A DNA stretch of 64,000 nt. Source: Clostridia bacterium (GTDB lineage: Bacteria; Bacillota; Clostridia; Lachnospirales; Lachnospiraceae). Position 1 is the stretch's first letter, and the number at the start of each line of letters is the position of its first letter. Below are positions 18,056-25,038 of this stretch, one piece after another. Location: positions 62,001 through 126,000 of the forward strand of contig CAJTHL010000013.1 of the NCBI GenBank assembly GCA_910576205.1, in the 5' to 3' direction. The notes beneath the pieces were generated by a model that was not told the origin of the DNA, searched no databases, and saw only the letters and a program-made list of their open reading frames with translations. Position numbers and translations under genes: made by a program.

Positions 18056-18589
18056 TCATCGATTAAAATCGAGCATATTCTTTTTTCTTTCTTCTCCCTT
18101 ATCTGCTGCAAAAGACACATCAACAATTATTTTTTTTGCCTTATCATATAATGTCTCTTTTCGCAATAGAGCGTAGTCTTCCCCCATAAAACGCCGGACC
18201 ATCTCCAGCGTAGTCTGTTCTTTTTCCGCAAGCCTTATTGCGGCCTCCTCCAGCTCTTTGTAAGAAACGGTAAGCTGCTCCTGCTCTATAACAGCAGACA
18301 GGATCGTCTTCACTTTAAGATCCCGGATAATCTCCTTTCGGATATCCTTTTTCCACTCATCCAGATCTATTTCTTCTAACTGATGATTCCCGCCCATAGC
18401 CTGATATCGCATAGTCTGCATGAAACCAGCCAGCTCCATACGGATTTCCTCCTCTACTTCCTCCTCTGAGAAAGAAATATCAGACGCAAGGATAATCTGA
18501 TCCAGCAATGATTCTGCCATAGCGTCTCTGTCAGAACAATCACCGGAAGCAGACAGCCCTTTATATTTTATCTGACCGGAATATGGCAT
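18056..18589 (-). CDS. Trigger-factor C-domain-like (SurA-type) chaperone protein
   Basis: A 177-residue, highly charged, mostly helical soluble protein. The pattern ESLLDQIILASDISFSEEEVEEEI, followed by a Met/Gln-containing helix and KVKTILSAVIEQEQLTVSYKELEEAAIRLAEK, closely follows the C-terminal (SurA-like, substrate-holding) domain of trigger factor. The ribosome-binding N-domain and the FKBP-type PPIase domain are both absent. It has no signal peptide, so it acts in the cytoplasm. It starts 24 bp after the chaperonin-60 gene with GGAGG ten bases upstream, so the two are co-transcribed. I infer a holdase or adaptor that passes a specific client to the chaperonin. Family call by eye. Confidence 0.6.
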   Translation of the reverse strand: MPYSGQIKYKGLSASGDCSDRDAMAESLLDQIILASDISFSEEEVEEEIRMELAGFMQTMRYQAMGGNHQLEEIDLDEWKKDIRKEIIRDLKVKTILSAVIEQEQLTVSYKELEEAAIRLAEKEQTTLEMVRRFMGEDYALLRKETLYDKAKKIIVDVSFAADKGEERKKNMLDFNR

Positions 18590-18613
18590 ACCTGTTTTTC
18601 CTCCAAATCTTTA

Positions 18614-20200
18614 TTACTCTGCGTTTTCCTGCCTTACAGGGAACCCCGCCTCCGCAGTCAGCAAAGCAGATGCCGCTGATGATGCACACTGGAGGGCAAG
18701 CCGCGCAGCCTTTGCAGAATCCACTATCCCCGCCTTCATCATATCTACATAACTGTCCCTCTGGACATCATATCCAAAGTATCTATTTAATTCTTTTATT
18801 CTGCCGACTACAACAGAGGGGTTTTTCCCTCCATTGGCCGCAATCTGACGGGTCGGAGCTTCTAACGCCTTTAATACAATAGACGCTCCTGTCTTTTGGG
18901 TTCCGTCAAGAGATGCCGCATATGCCTGGACAGCAGGAAGAATATCCAGATATATGCTTCCTCCGCCGGGAACAATTCCCTCTTCCATCGCTGCCTTTGC
19001 CGCCCGCACGGCATTTTCCAGACGATATTTAAGCGCTTTCATCTCCGATTCTGTAGGAGCGCCAGCCTTGATCACTGCCGTTCCTCCGGTAAATCTGGCA
19101 AGGCGCTCTTCCAGCCGACCCCTTTTAAAATCATAATCCTCCGTATTGATGCGATGACGAAGGCTGTTTAAATGCACACAGATATCTGTTGGGTCTCCTT
19201 TTCCGTTGATAATGGCAGTACTGTTTTTAGAGATAATTACTTTTTCCGCCATTCCAAGCATTTCCATCCGTGTGTCTTTCAGGTTATACCCCAACTGCTC
19301 TGTAATGAAGGATCCACCGGTAAAAATGCAGATATCTTCCATTCGCTCTCTTCTTCCATCACCATATGCCGGAGGATGTACAGCAACAACGTTCACAATC
19401 CCCTTCTTTTTATTAAGGATCAACGCGGAGAGCGCACTTCCTGTAATTTTTTCCGCAATGATCAGAAGAGGCCTGCCCGCTATGCGGATCTGCTCTAACA
19501 GCGGAAGAATGTCCTGTGCGTTGGAAATCTCATAATCCGTCACAAAAATGTAAGGGTCATCCATCTCCTCATGCATACTTCCCTGATCTTTAAGCATTTC
19601 CCCATTCAGATATCCTTTTTCATACTGCATTCCTTCCGTAATCTCCAGGGTTGTTTCTGTATTAGGGGTTTCCTCCACAGATATAACTCCATCCGTTCCT
19701 ATCTGTTTCATCGCCCGAAATACCAATTCACCCGCCAGCTTATCCTGCGCTGAAATAACGGAAATGCAACGGATATCCTCCAGATCCTCCACAGGCCAGG
19801 CCAGCTTTCTGATGGCAGCACAGGAAAGCTGAACCGCACCCTGGATCCCCTTCCGCAGTTCTATAGCATTGGCGCCTGCAGCAATATTTTTTGCCCCCTC
19901 CTGCAAAATAGTATTTGCCAGAAGGATTGCAACCGCTACGCCATCCCCTACAGAATCACTGACTTTTATCGCCGCTTCTTTTATAATCTGTACTCCCATA
20001 TTTTCATAAGGATTTTCCATCTCAATGGAGCGGACAGCCGCCGCTCCATCTTTGATAATAAGAGGCCTTCCAGATTTCTGCGTGAGAAGCACCGCTCTAC
20101 CCTTGGGGCCAATGGTCATTTTTATGGCATTTGATACAGTATTGATTCCCAACAGCATTTTTTCTCTTATATCCTGCCCGTACAAAATATCACCGACCAT
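18614..20200 (-). CDS. Divergent chaperonin-60 (GroEL paralogue), no GroES partner gene
   Basis: A 528-residue group I chaperonin that aligns with GroEL throughout: TIGPKGRAVLL near residue 30, IIKDGAAAVRSIEMEN (the Asp52 equivalent is kept), an apical domain with AGRPLLIIAEKITGSALSAL, and C-terminal EEGIVPGGGSIYLDI. Departures are marked. GroEL GDGTTTA reads GDGVAVA. The ATPase residue Asp398 is Asn (LENAVRAA). The client-binding GYLSPYF reads GYLNGEML. The Gly-Met tail is missing. ATP turnover and general folding are therefore doubtful. The start ATG has GGAGG upstream. It lies 24 bp after the PanB-like gene and 24 bp before the trigger-factor-like gene. A dedicated chaperonin or structural scaffold is the inference. 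Confidence 0.9.
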   Translation of the reverse strand: MVGDILYGQDIREKMLLGINTVSNAIKMTIGPKGRAVLLTQKSGRPLIIKDGAAAVRSIEMENPYENMGVQIIKEAAIKVSDSVGDGVAVAILLANTILQEGAKNIAAGANAIELRKGIQGAVQLSCAAIRKLAWPVEDLEDIRCISVISAQDKLAGELVFRAMKQIGTDGVISVEETPNTETTLEITEGMQYEKGYLNGEMLKDQGSMHEEMDDPYIFVTDYEISNAQDILPLLEQIRIAGRPLLIIAEKITGSALSALILNKKKGIVNVVAVHPPAYGDGRRERMEDICIFTGGSFITEQLGYNLKDTRMEMLGMAEKVIISKNSTAIINGKGDPTDICVHLNSLRHRINTEDYDFKRGRLEERLARFTGGTAVIKAGAPTESEMKALKYRLENAVRAAKAAMEEGIVPGGGSIYLDILPAVQAYAASLDGTQKTGASIVLKALEAPTRQIAANGGKNPSVVVGRIKELNRYFGYDVQRDSYVDMMKAGIVDSAKAARLALQCASSAASALLTAEAGFPVRQENAE

Positions 20201-20224
20201 AAAAACCTCCGTATTTTACAATCC

Positions 20225-21121
20225 TTACAGCTTATCAAGCTCTGTCAGAAAAGTATCCAGTTCTTTCTCATCCATATGGTATCCATGCTTATCCTCTGGA
20301 TATACGCCGGTGCGGACGTCATTCGCCCAACGGCCATATGCCGTAGCTGCCCACTCAAAGAAATTTGCATAGCTTTTGGCATGGGATGCCGGATTCGGCA
20401 TCATACCAAAAGTATCAAAATCTACCATCTCGCAGCCATCTGCCGCGCCGCCTGCTGCAATACTGATCACCGGCACACGCAGTTTCTTTGCGATGGCATT
20501 GGTAACTTCAATAGGGGTCAGCTCGATAGACATTGCCATCATACCATTTTCCTGATACTCATATGCCATCTTTGCAACTTTCATAGCATCCTGGGCAGTT
20601 TTCCCCATACGCTTGTATCCGCCCTGACGGTTCGTCTGCCATCCCGAAAGAGCTCCTACATGTCCAAACACTACCAGATAGTTGTCTGCCATATATTTCA
20701 GAGTTTCATTGCTGATCCCCATTGGAAGCAGGGAATCTGCTCCGCAATTCATATAATAGGAACCATACTCCATAGCTTTTTCTTTAGAAGCATAGGTAGG
20801 TGTCTGCATATAAAAGTTGATATGAATAAACTTCGCAGCACGACGGACAGTCTGGATCCACCAGGGAGCCAGATCAATCTGGATCTGCGGATCCTGCCCT
20901 CCGTCACCGGGAACTGTAATACGGCAGATATCACATCCTGCGATCTCCGCAGCCTGGGTAAAAAACTGATCACGGCCAGCCGGACACATCTGTACAATAG
21001 GCGTACCCTCATCTTTCAGCTTCTGAAGATAATTGATAGATTTACGCCCTTTTACAACACGGGAAGCTGTTACTTTCTTATCCTCTTTTGCAACAGTTAC
21101 GTTTTTGTTTTCTTCTGCCAT
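20225..21121 (-). CDS. PanB-like (ketopantoate hydroxymethyltransferase superfamily) enzyme
   Basis: A 298-residue TIM-barrel protein. A charged N-terminal extension of about 25 residues precedes the barrel. The PanB pattern is clear in the second half: GHVGALSGWQTNRQGGYK, then an IELTPIEVTNAIAKKL segment (PanB LECVP, catalytic Glu kept), VPVISIAAGGAADG and VRTGVYPEDKHGYH near the end. In the first half the PanB metal-binding ADLPF reads HINFY and the KIEGG segment reads LLPMG, so two of three metal ligands and the Lys appear lost. It may be an aldolase or transferase acting on a 2-oxo acid with altered chemistry rather than a pantothenate enzyme. The ATG has AAGGAGA upstream. It is co-transcribed with an SDR and the chaperonin. 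Confidence 0.75.
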   Translation of the reverse strand: MAEENKNVTVAKEDKKVTASRVVKGRKSINYLQKLKDEGTPIVQMCPAGRDQFFTQAAEIAGCDICRITVPGDGGQDPQIQIDLAPWWIQTVRRAAKFIHINFYMQTPTYASKEKAMEYGSYYMNCGADSLLPMGISNETLKYMADNYLVVFGHVGALSGWQTNRQGGYKRMGKTAQDAMKVAKMAYEYQENGMMAMSIELTPIEVTNAIAKKLRVPVISIAAGGAADGCEMVDFDTFGMMPNPASHAKSYANFFEWAATAYGRWANDVRTGVYPEDKHGYHMDEKELDTFLTELDKL

Positions 21122-21164
21122 AATAATTCTCCTTCCATGATCAATGTATTAAAGCTCCTTTTAA

Positions 21165-22001
21165 TCAAGCGCTTAGGCATACTCCGCCGTCTATAATAAT
21201 GGAAGCGCCATTAACAAAGCTGGATTCATCGCTTCCAAGATACACAGCCAGAGGTGAAATTTCCCGTGGAAAACCAATCGCTGGCATCTGAGGATCATCT
21301 CCCAACGCATAACGTGAGGATTTCACCATCCATTCCTTTGCATGGGCATTGTATCCGGTAAAACGATGAATAGCGGCTCCCGCCTCATGTATTTCCCCCA
21401 TACTTTTATTAATATTTGTCAGCACAGGGCCAGGACATATTGCGTTGCAGCGAATCCCCTCTCTTCCATACTCAAAAGCAATCGCTTTCATCAACGCATT
21501 GGCTCCTGCCTTGGAAGCGCAGTATGCCGGGCCTCCTGTGGCGCTCTCGAATGCCGCATTGGAAGTGACCATAACAATAGAAGCGTTGATATTATTGGCA
21601 AGAAAATATTTCAATGCCGCACGGGTAATTTTCATAGATGCCGTCAGATTTACGGAAAGCATCTTTTCCCACACCTCATCCGTCATATCTGCCACCGGTG
21701 TGAAGTTATCCGCTACACCGGCATTATGGGACAGTACATTGCAGGTACCAAAGGCCTCAGCACAAGCACGGATCGCATTCTCACAATCCTCCGCTTTTGT
21801 CACATCACAGGAAACAATGCGAAGCTGCTCCTTATATCCTAATTCCGCCGCTTCTCTTTCCAGATCCAGAAGTGCATCCATGTTACGGGCTGCAGCCACA
21901 ACTCTGGCGTCTTCTTTCAGATAAGCCAATACAATGTCCCTTCCCATGCCAGAACTGGCTCCTGTCACAACTGCTGCTTTTCCTGCCATTCGTTCTGCCA
22001 T
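21165..22001 (-). CDS. Short-chain dehydrogenase/reductase (SDR)
   Basis: A 278-residue classical SDR, a soluble NAD(P)(H)-dependent oxidoreductase. It shows the cofactor motif TGASSGMG, the NAG motif (LSHNAGVADN), catalytic Ser in MVTSNAAF, YCASK (Tyr and Lys) and the PGPVLTNI and GASIIIDGG ends. Annotated relatives are often called 3-oxoacyl-ACP reductase or glucose dehydrogenase; the substrate here is unknown. An insertion around residues 205-240 (GYNAHAKEWMVKSSRYALGDD) lines the substrate pocket region. The start is the ATG at 22001 with AAAGGAGG seven bases upstream. It is the first gene of the island operon, 43 bp before the PanB-like gene, and the natural partner to reduce or oxidise that enzyme's product. 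Confidence 0.88.
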   Translation of the reverse strand: MAERMAGKAAVVTGASSGMGRDIVLAYLKEDARVVAAARNMDALLDLEREAAELGYKEQLRIVSCDVTKAEDCENAIRACAEAFGTCNVLSHNAGVADNFTPVADMTDEVWEKMLSVNLTASMKITRAALKYFLANNINASIVMVTSNAAFESATGGPAYCASKAGANALMKAIAFEYGREGIRCNAICPGPVLTNINKSMGEIHEAGAAIHRFTGYNAHAKEWMVKSSRYALGDDPQMPAIGFPREISPLAVYLGSDESSFVNGASIIIDGGVCLSA

Positions 22002-22050
22002 GCAAAAACCTCCTTTCACTTATTTAACTTATTTTTTTCAGTAAAACAAC

Positions 22051-22070
22051 TAAAATTTTCGAAAATTTTA
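22051..22070. promoter_or_regulatory. 20-bp perfect palindrome in the SDR leader
   Basis: TAAAATTTTCGAAAATTTTA is identical on both strands. It lies about 22-41 nt downstream of the predicted start site, inside the mRNA leader of the chaperonin island operon. It could be a repressor site or an RNA hairpin. Confidence 0.6.
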
Positions 22071-22090
22071 TGCCTTTTTCTACCTTTTTC

Positions 22091-22127
22091 ACAATCAGAT
22101 TGTATCATTCCCTATAAGAAAGCAAAA
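22091..22127 (-). promoter_or_regulatory. Candidate activator-dependent promoter of the chaperonin island operon
   Basis: On the minus strand the -10 is TACAAT (22099-22104), but the -35 region is poor: TTTGCT or TTTTGC at 16-17 bp spacing. The -10/start region is also an interrupted palindrome, ACAATC-A-GATTGT (22091-22103). A weak -35 with a good -10 is typical of promoters that need an activator. Confidence 0.5.
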
Positions 22128-22160
22128 TACCAAGTGTTATGTATTTTATTTTTTTGTTTC

Positions 22161-22176
22161 TACATAATATTATGTA
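22161..22176. promoter_or_regulatory. 16-bp perfect palindrome, candidate regulator operator
   Basis: TACATAATATTATGTA reads the same on both strands. It is centred about 77 bp upstream of the predicted transcription start of the SDR-chaperonin operon, a position suited to an activator such as the adjacent LuxR-type protein. Confidence 0.55.
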
Positions 22177-22180
22177 CATC

Positions 22181-22224
22181 AAAAAATCCGCTATTTAATT
22201 TGTCATTAAATAGCGGACTTTTTT
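22181..22224. terminator. Bidirectional terminator after the LuxR-type gene
   Basis: The 11-bp arms CCGCTATTTAA and TTAAATAGCGG surround a 7-nt loop, with AAAAAA before and TTTTTT after. It terminates the LuxR gene on the minus strand and insulates it from the SDR operon. Confidence 0.9.
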
Positions 22225-22238
22225 CATCGATTATAACT

Positions 22239-23027
22239 TTAGGAATTTTTATATTCATTCAAGAAATAAACCAGCAGCTCCTGCTGATTATTTATATTTA
22301 GCTTTTTATAGATATTGGCAATATGTTTATAGATTGTAGCCCGGCTGATATTCATCACATTACAGATATCGCCTGGTGGAATACCCTCACACAGACAGGA
22401 AACTACTTCTTTTTCTCTTGTAGTCAGCATACCCATTTCCATAAGGGCATCTTTGCGGCGTCCAATCTTTACGTCCGGATCCACGGTAAGGAAGAATTTC
22501 CGGTGTAGGTTATCCAGATGCGGAATTATGTGATTGATCAGTTCCACCTCCTGTCTGGAATACGGCTCTGGCCTGGTTCTGTCCAGGGCCAGGACAAGGC
22601 GGCTCTGTCCCCGGTTATCAAAAAGCGTAAAATCAAGAGAATGCTTTACTCCCCGGACCCTTATACAATCGGCAATAAATTCATTATCGGGCAATTCCGA
22701 CCATATGATCGGCTGTACGGACATATTTTTCTCCCTGCTTCTGTCCTTTTCCATACCCAGAGGAAATTGCGACTGCAATTTGGCATAATACTCCTTATAA
22801 GTGTATCCCCAATTCTGGCTGACACCTATCAAATGACAATCCATCACCTTGCCCGCCGCATTTACAAAAATCCCAACCGCCTGATCATACGAAATCAGCG
22901 TCCTCAACTCTTTCAGTATTGTAACGGCAAATTGCGCATAATCGTCCATCTCTCCCACAGCGAGAAAAAATGAATCCAGTTTTTTCAGAAGAGCCTCAGA
23001 ATCCTTTAAATCAATGTAACGCTTCAT
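22239..23027 (-). CDS. LuxR-family transcriptional regulator with N-terminal sensor domain
   Basis: A 262-residue regulator. The last 60 residues are a LuxR/GerE helix-turn-helix (MLTTREKEVVSCLCEGIPPG, then ICNVMNISRATIYKHIANIYKKL). The first 180 residues look like a GAF-type ligand-binding fold (YDQAVGIFVNAAGKVMD, SLDFTLFDNRGQSRLVLALDR); there is no receiver aspartate, so it probably binds a small molecule rather than being phosphorylated. The ATG at 23027 has AGAGG eight bases upstream. It has its own promoter and terminator and lies directly upstream of, and in the same direction as, the SDR-chaperonin operon, which it most likely controls. Confidence 0.85.
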   Translation of the reverse strand: MKRYIDLKDSEALLKKLDSFFLAVGEMDDYAQFAVTILKELRTLISYDQAVGIFVNAAGKVMDCHLIGVSQNWGYTYKEYYAKLQSQFPLGMEKDRSREKNMSVQPIIWSELPDNEFIADCIRVRGVKHSLDFTLFDNRGQSRLVLALDRTRPEPYSRQEVELINHIIPHLDNLHRKFFLTVDPDVKIGRRKDALMEMGMLTTREKEVVSCLCEGIPPGDICNVMNISRATIYKHIANIYKKLNINNQQELLVYFLNEYKNS

Positions 23028-23069
23028 GATCAATCCTCTTTGCAGATAAACCATATTATCCTAAATATT

Positions 23070-23098
23070 ATTATAACCCAATTTTTTCTAAATGTTAA
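23070..23098 (-). promoter_or_regulatory. Promoter of the LuxR-type regulator
   Basis: On the minus strand TTAACA (23093-23098) and TATAAT (23070-23075) are spaced exactly 17 bp, about 43 bp upstream of the ATG at 23027. Confidence 0.75.
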
Positions 23099-23108
23099 GA
23101 AAAAACTC

Positions 23109-24377
23109 CTATGGATAAAGCTCCCCTATCCTGCTAACCGCCACATAGATCTCCGAAATCCGATACCAGGTGGGATAATCCACCACCCCGTTGGCCGGAA
23201 GCCCGAACACCGACTGGAAGGTGGCTACCGCCGCCTTTGTGGCCGGACCGAACAGTCCGTCCTCCGCAATGCGGGGAATGGCCGGATAATTTCTGGAAAT
23301 GGCGTTTAGCTGCTCCTGAAGCTGCATCACCTTCTGCCCCGAAGACCCCACCGTCAAATCCTCTCCCGGCCAGGAATAGGGTACGCCGGAGATTTCCTCC
23401 GCCGAGTTGATGTAAATGCTGTCCCCATAATAATACCGCAGAATTTCAACGGCCGAATACCCCTGCTCTCCCAGGCTCTGGCTTCCCCACTGGCTCATCC
23501 AGTTGGGACAGGAAACCCGCTCCCCGTCGCAATACTGGGTGAGAATGGGCTGCTTTACATTGGGGCGGGACAGATAATTTCCATACAGTTCATCCACAAT
23601 CCTGGAAATATTCCCGAAAATATTCCTGCCGTTGATCCATTTGTGGTCAAATGCCGTAGAGGAAGTAATGGTAAATTCGTAGCCTTTGTTCCGATACCAC
23701 TCCGTATACACCCGGTTTAGGGTAAAGGACATAATAGCCAGCACATTGGCCCGGATGGCCGCGTCTGTCCAGGTGGCGTAAATCTCGCTGGAAGCCACGT
23801 TTTTGATATAATCCTTGTACCGCACCCAGTAGTTGGTGGCCGAGCTGTCTGTTGGGACACCGTCGTGGACAATCACGTACTCCGGCACCACCACCCGGCT
23901 TAAAACAATCTCCCCGGACTGGCCTGTGGGCTTAATCTCCGCCTCCGCGATCTTGGGCGGATAATCCCCAAACAGAGTGTGGGGACCGATCACATAGCGC
24001 TGGAAGGCCTCCCCCGGCTCCTGGGGACGCATGCGGATATCCTGAACCGCCGTCACCTCTGGCAGAATCTCCGTCCCGGCCACCTCCACAGGCTCAAAGC
24101 CCGGCGCCGTCACCTCTATGGTATATTCTGAATAGGGCTGTTGCTCGCTGAAATTCACGCTGTATTCCATGGGCGGCGCATCCAGCTCCAGCTCCTCCGT
24201 CTGCCCGGACTCATCCGTCGCCGCCTCCAGTATCTCATTTTCCGGTTCCCCGGTATAGTAAATTACCACCCTGGCTCCTGCAATGGGTTTTGCTCCGGCT
24301 GCAGTGGTCACGTGAACCTGCAGCCTTCCCTTCTCCTCCCTGTCCACCTGTGCGGCATGCATCCATTGGATTCCCAT
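23109..24377 (-). CDS. SpoIID-like protein with peptidoglycan-binding domain
   Basis: A 422-residue protein. Residues about 18-115 form a carboxypeptidase-regulatory-like beta sandwich (GRLQVHVTTAAGAKPIAGARVVIYY). Residues about 165-320 match the SpoIID/LytB pattern (YKDYIKNVASSEIYATW, then AIRANVLAIMSFTLNRVY and MSQWGSQSLGEQGYSAVEILRYYYG). Residues about 340-405 are a PG_binding_1 domain (LTVGSSGQKVMQLQEQLNAI, EDGLFGPATKAAVATFQ). No signal peptide is visible, so it may act inside the developing spore or be released with it. SpoIID-type proteins cleave denuded glycan. The start ATG lies five bases after GAGGGAG, and that ribosome-binding site is buried in a hairpin. Confidence 0.82.
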   Translation of the reverse strand: MGIQWMHAAQVDREEKGRLQVHVTTAAGAKPIAGARVVIYYTGEPENEILEAATDESGQTEELELDAPPMEYSVNFSEQQPYSEYTIEVTAPGFEPVEVAGTEILPEVTAVQDIRMRPQEPGEAFQRYVIGPHTLFGDYPPKIAEAEIKPTGQSGEIVLSRVVVPEYVIVHDGVPTDSSATNYWVRYKDYIKNVASSEIYATWTDAAIRANVLAIMSFTLNRVYTEWYRNKGYEFTITSSTAFDHKWINGRNIFGNISRIVDELYGNYLSRPNVKQPILTQYCDGERVSCPNWMSQWGSQSLGEQGYSAVEILRYYYGDSIYINSAEEISGVPYSWPGEDLTVGSSGQKVMQLQEQLNAISRNYPAIPRIAEDGLFGPATKAAVATFQSVFGLPANGVVDYPTWYRISEIYVAVSRIGELYP

Positions 24378-24382
24378 AAAAA

Positions 24383-24423
24383 CTCCCTCATATACTCGTA
24401 TTCTTTACCAGTATATGAGGGAG
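24383..24423 (-). promoter_or_regulatory. Hairpin sequestering the ribosome-binding site of the SpoIID-like gene
   Basis: Perfect 13-bp arms CTCCCTCATATAC and GTATATGAGGGAG flank a 15-nt loop. On the minus strand the second arm is followed by TTTTT and then the ATG at 24377, and the only ribosome-binding site (GAGGGAG) is the 3' arm itself. It resembles a terminator but can also block translation initiation. Confidence 0.7.
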
Positions 24424-24454
24424 CTTCTAAATGGGTTCCTTTGGGACTTTTTCC

Positions 24455-24778
24455 TTAATCACACTTACAGCGGAAGGATGCGCACTCAGTCTGCTGGCAG
24501 TCACATGCGTTGCTGCCCGCCACGCTGATGTGGTTCGCATTACACTTGCAGTCATCGTTGAAGGTACAGGTGGTCGCCTCACAGGATATATCCGTGGGTT
24601 TTGCGGGACATCCACAGTCGGCGGCGTTTGTGGCGGAATCTCCCCTCTCCCGGAAGCTGGTACAGAAAGTATCCCGGTTATGTCTGGCATCGCTGCCATC
24701 CACTTTGATATTCTCCTTACAGCAGCACCGGTCCTTATTATAAACACAGGTTACAACAGTACAATCCAGATTGGTCAT
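24455..24778 (-). CDS. DUF1540 domain protein (two Cys-rich repeats)
   Basis: A 107-residue Cys-rich protein with two similar halves. Each has the DUF1540-like pattern C-x4-C-x4-5-C-x-C..., followed by a Cys in TFCTSF or TECASF. The first repeat is LDCTVVTCVYNKDRCCCKENI; the second is ISCEATTCTFNDDCKCNANHI without the CCC. The family is common in spore-forming Clostridia and probably binds metal; no function is established. The start ATG has AAGGAGGAAAAAGCA upstream. A sporulation-type promoter is suggested 32-60 bp upstream, and the SpoIID-like gene follows in the same direction. Confidence 0.85.
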   Translation of the reverse strand: MTNLDCTVVTCVYNKDRCCCKENIKVDGSDARHNRDTFCTSFRERGDSATNAADCGCPAKPTDISCEATTCTFNDDCKCNANHISVAGSNACDCQQTECASFRCKCD

Positions 24779-24809
24779 TGCTTTTTCCTCCTTCAGATAA
24801 TTTCCCCTA

Positions 24810-24838
24810 TAGTATCTGGAAAAAAGGGCTTTTTATGC
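24810..24838 (-). promoter_or_regulatory. Possible forespore (sigma-G-like) promoter of the DUF1540 gene
   Basis: On the minus strand GCATA (24834-24838) and GATACTA (24810-24816) are spaced 17 bp. They resemble the GHATR and CATDHTA elements of sigma-G promoters with one mismatch in the -10. The region 24840-25015 shows no other feature I can support. Confidence 0.35.
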
Positions 24839-25038
24839 GGTCACAAACCAAAAACAAAATCCATTTTCTTCCAGTTTTTAAGAAAAAACAGACGGTTTTA
24901 TCCTATAAATACGCTGAAAATGAGCTTGAAGCCATCACAAAATGAAGGTATCCTTATGGTATATACGCAGTCTGGACGAAAACCAGGCGGCCATCTTCCC
25001 GAAAAAACATTAAATTGTATGCAGAAAGGACAAATCCC

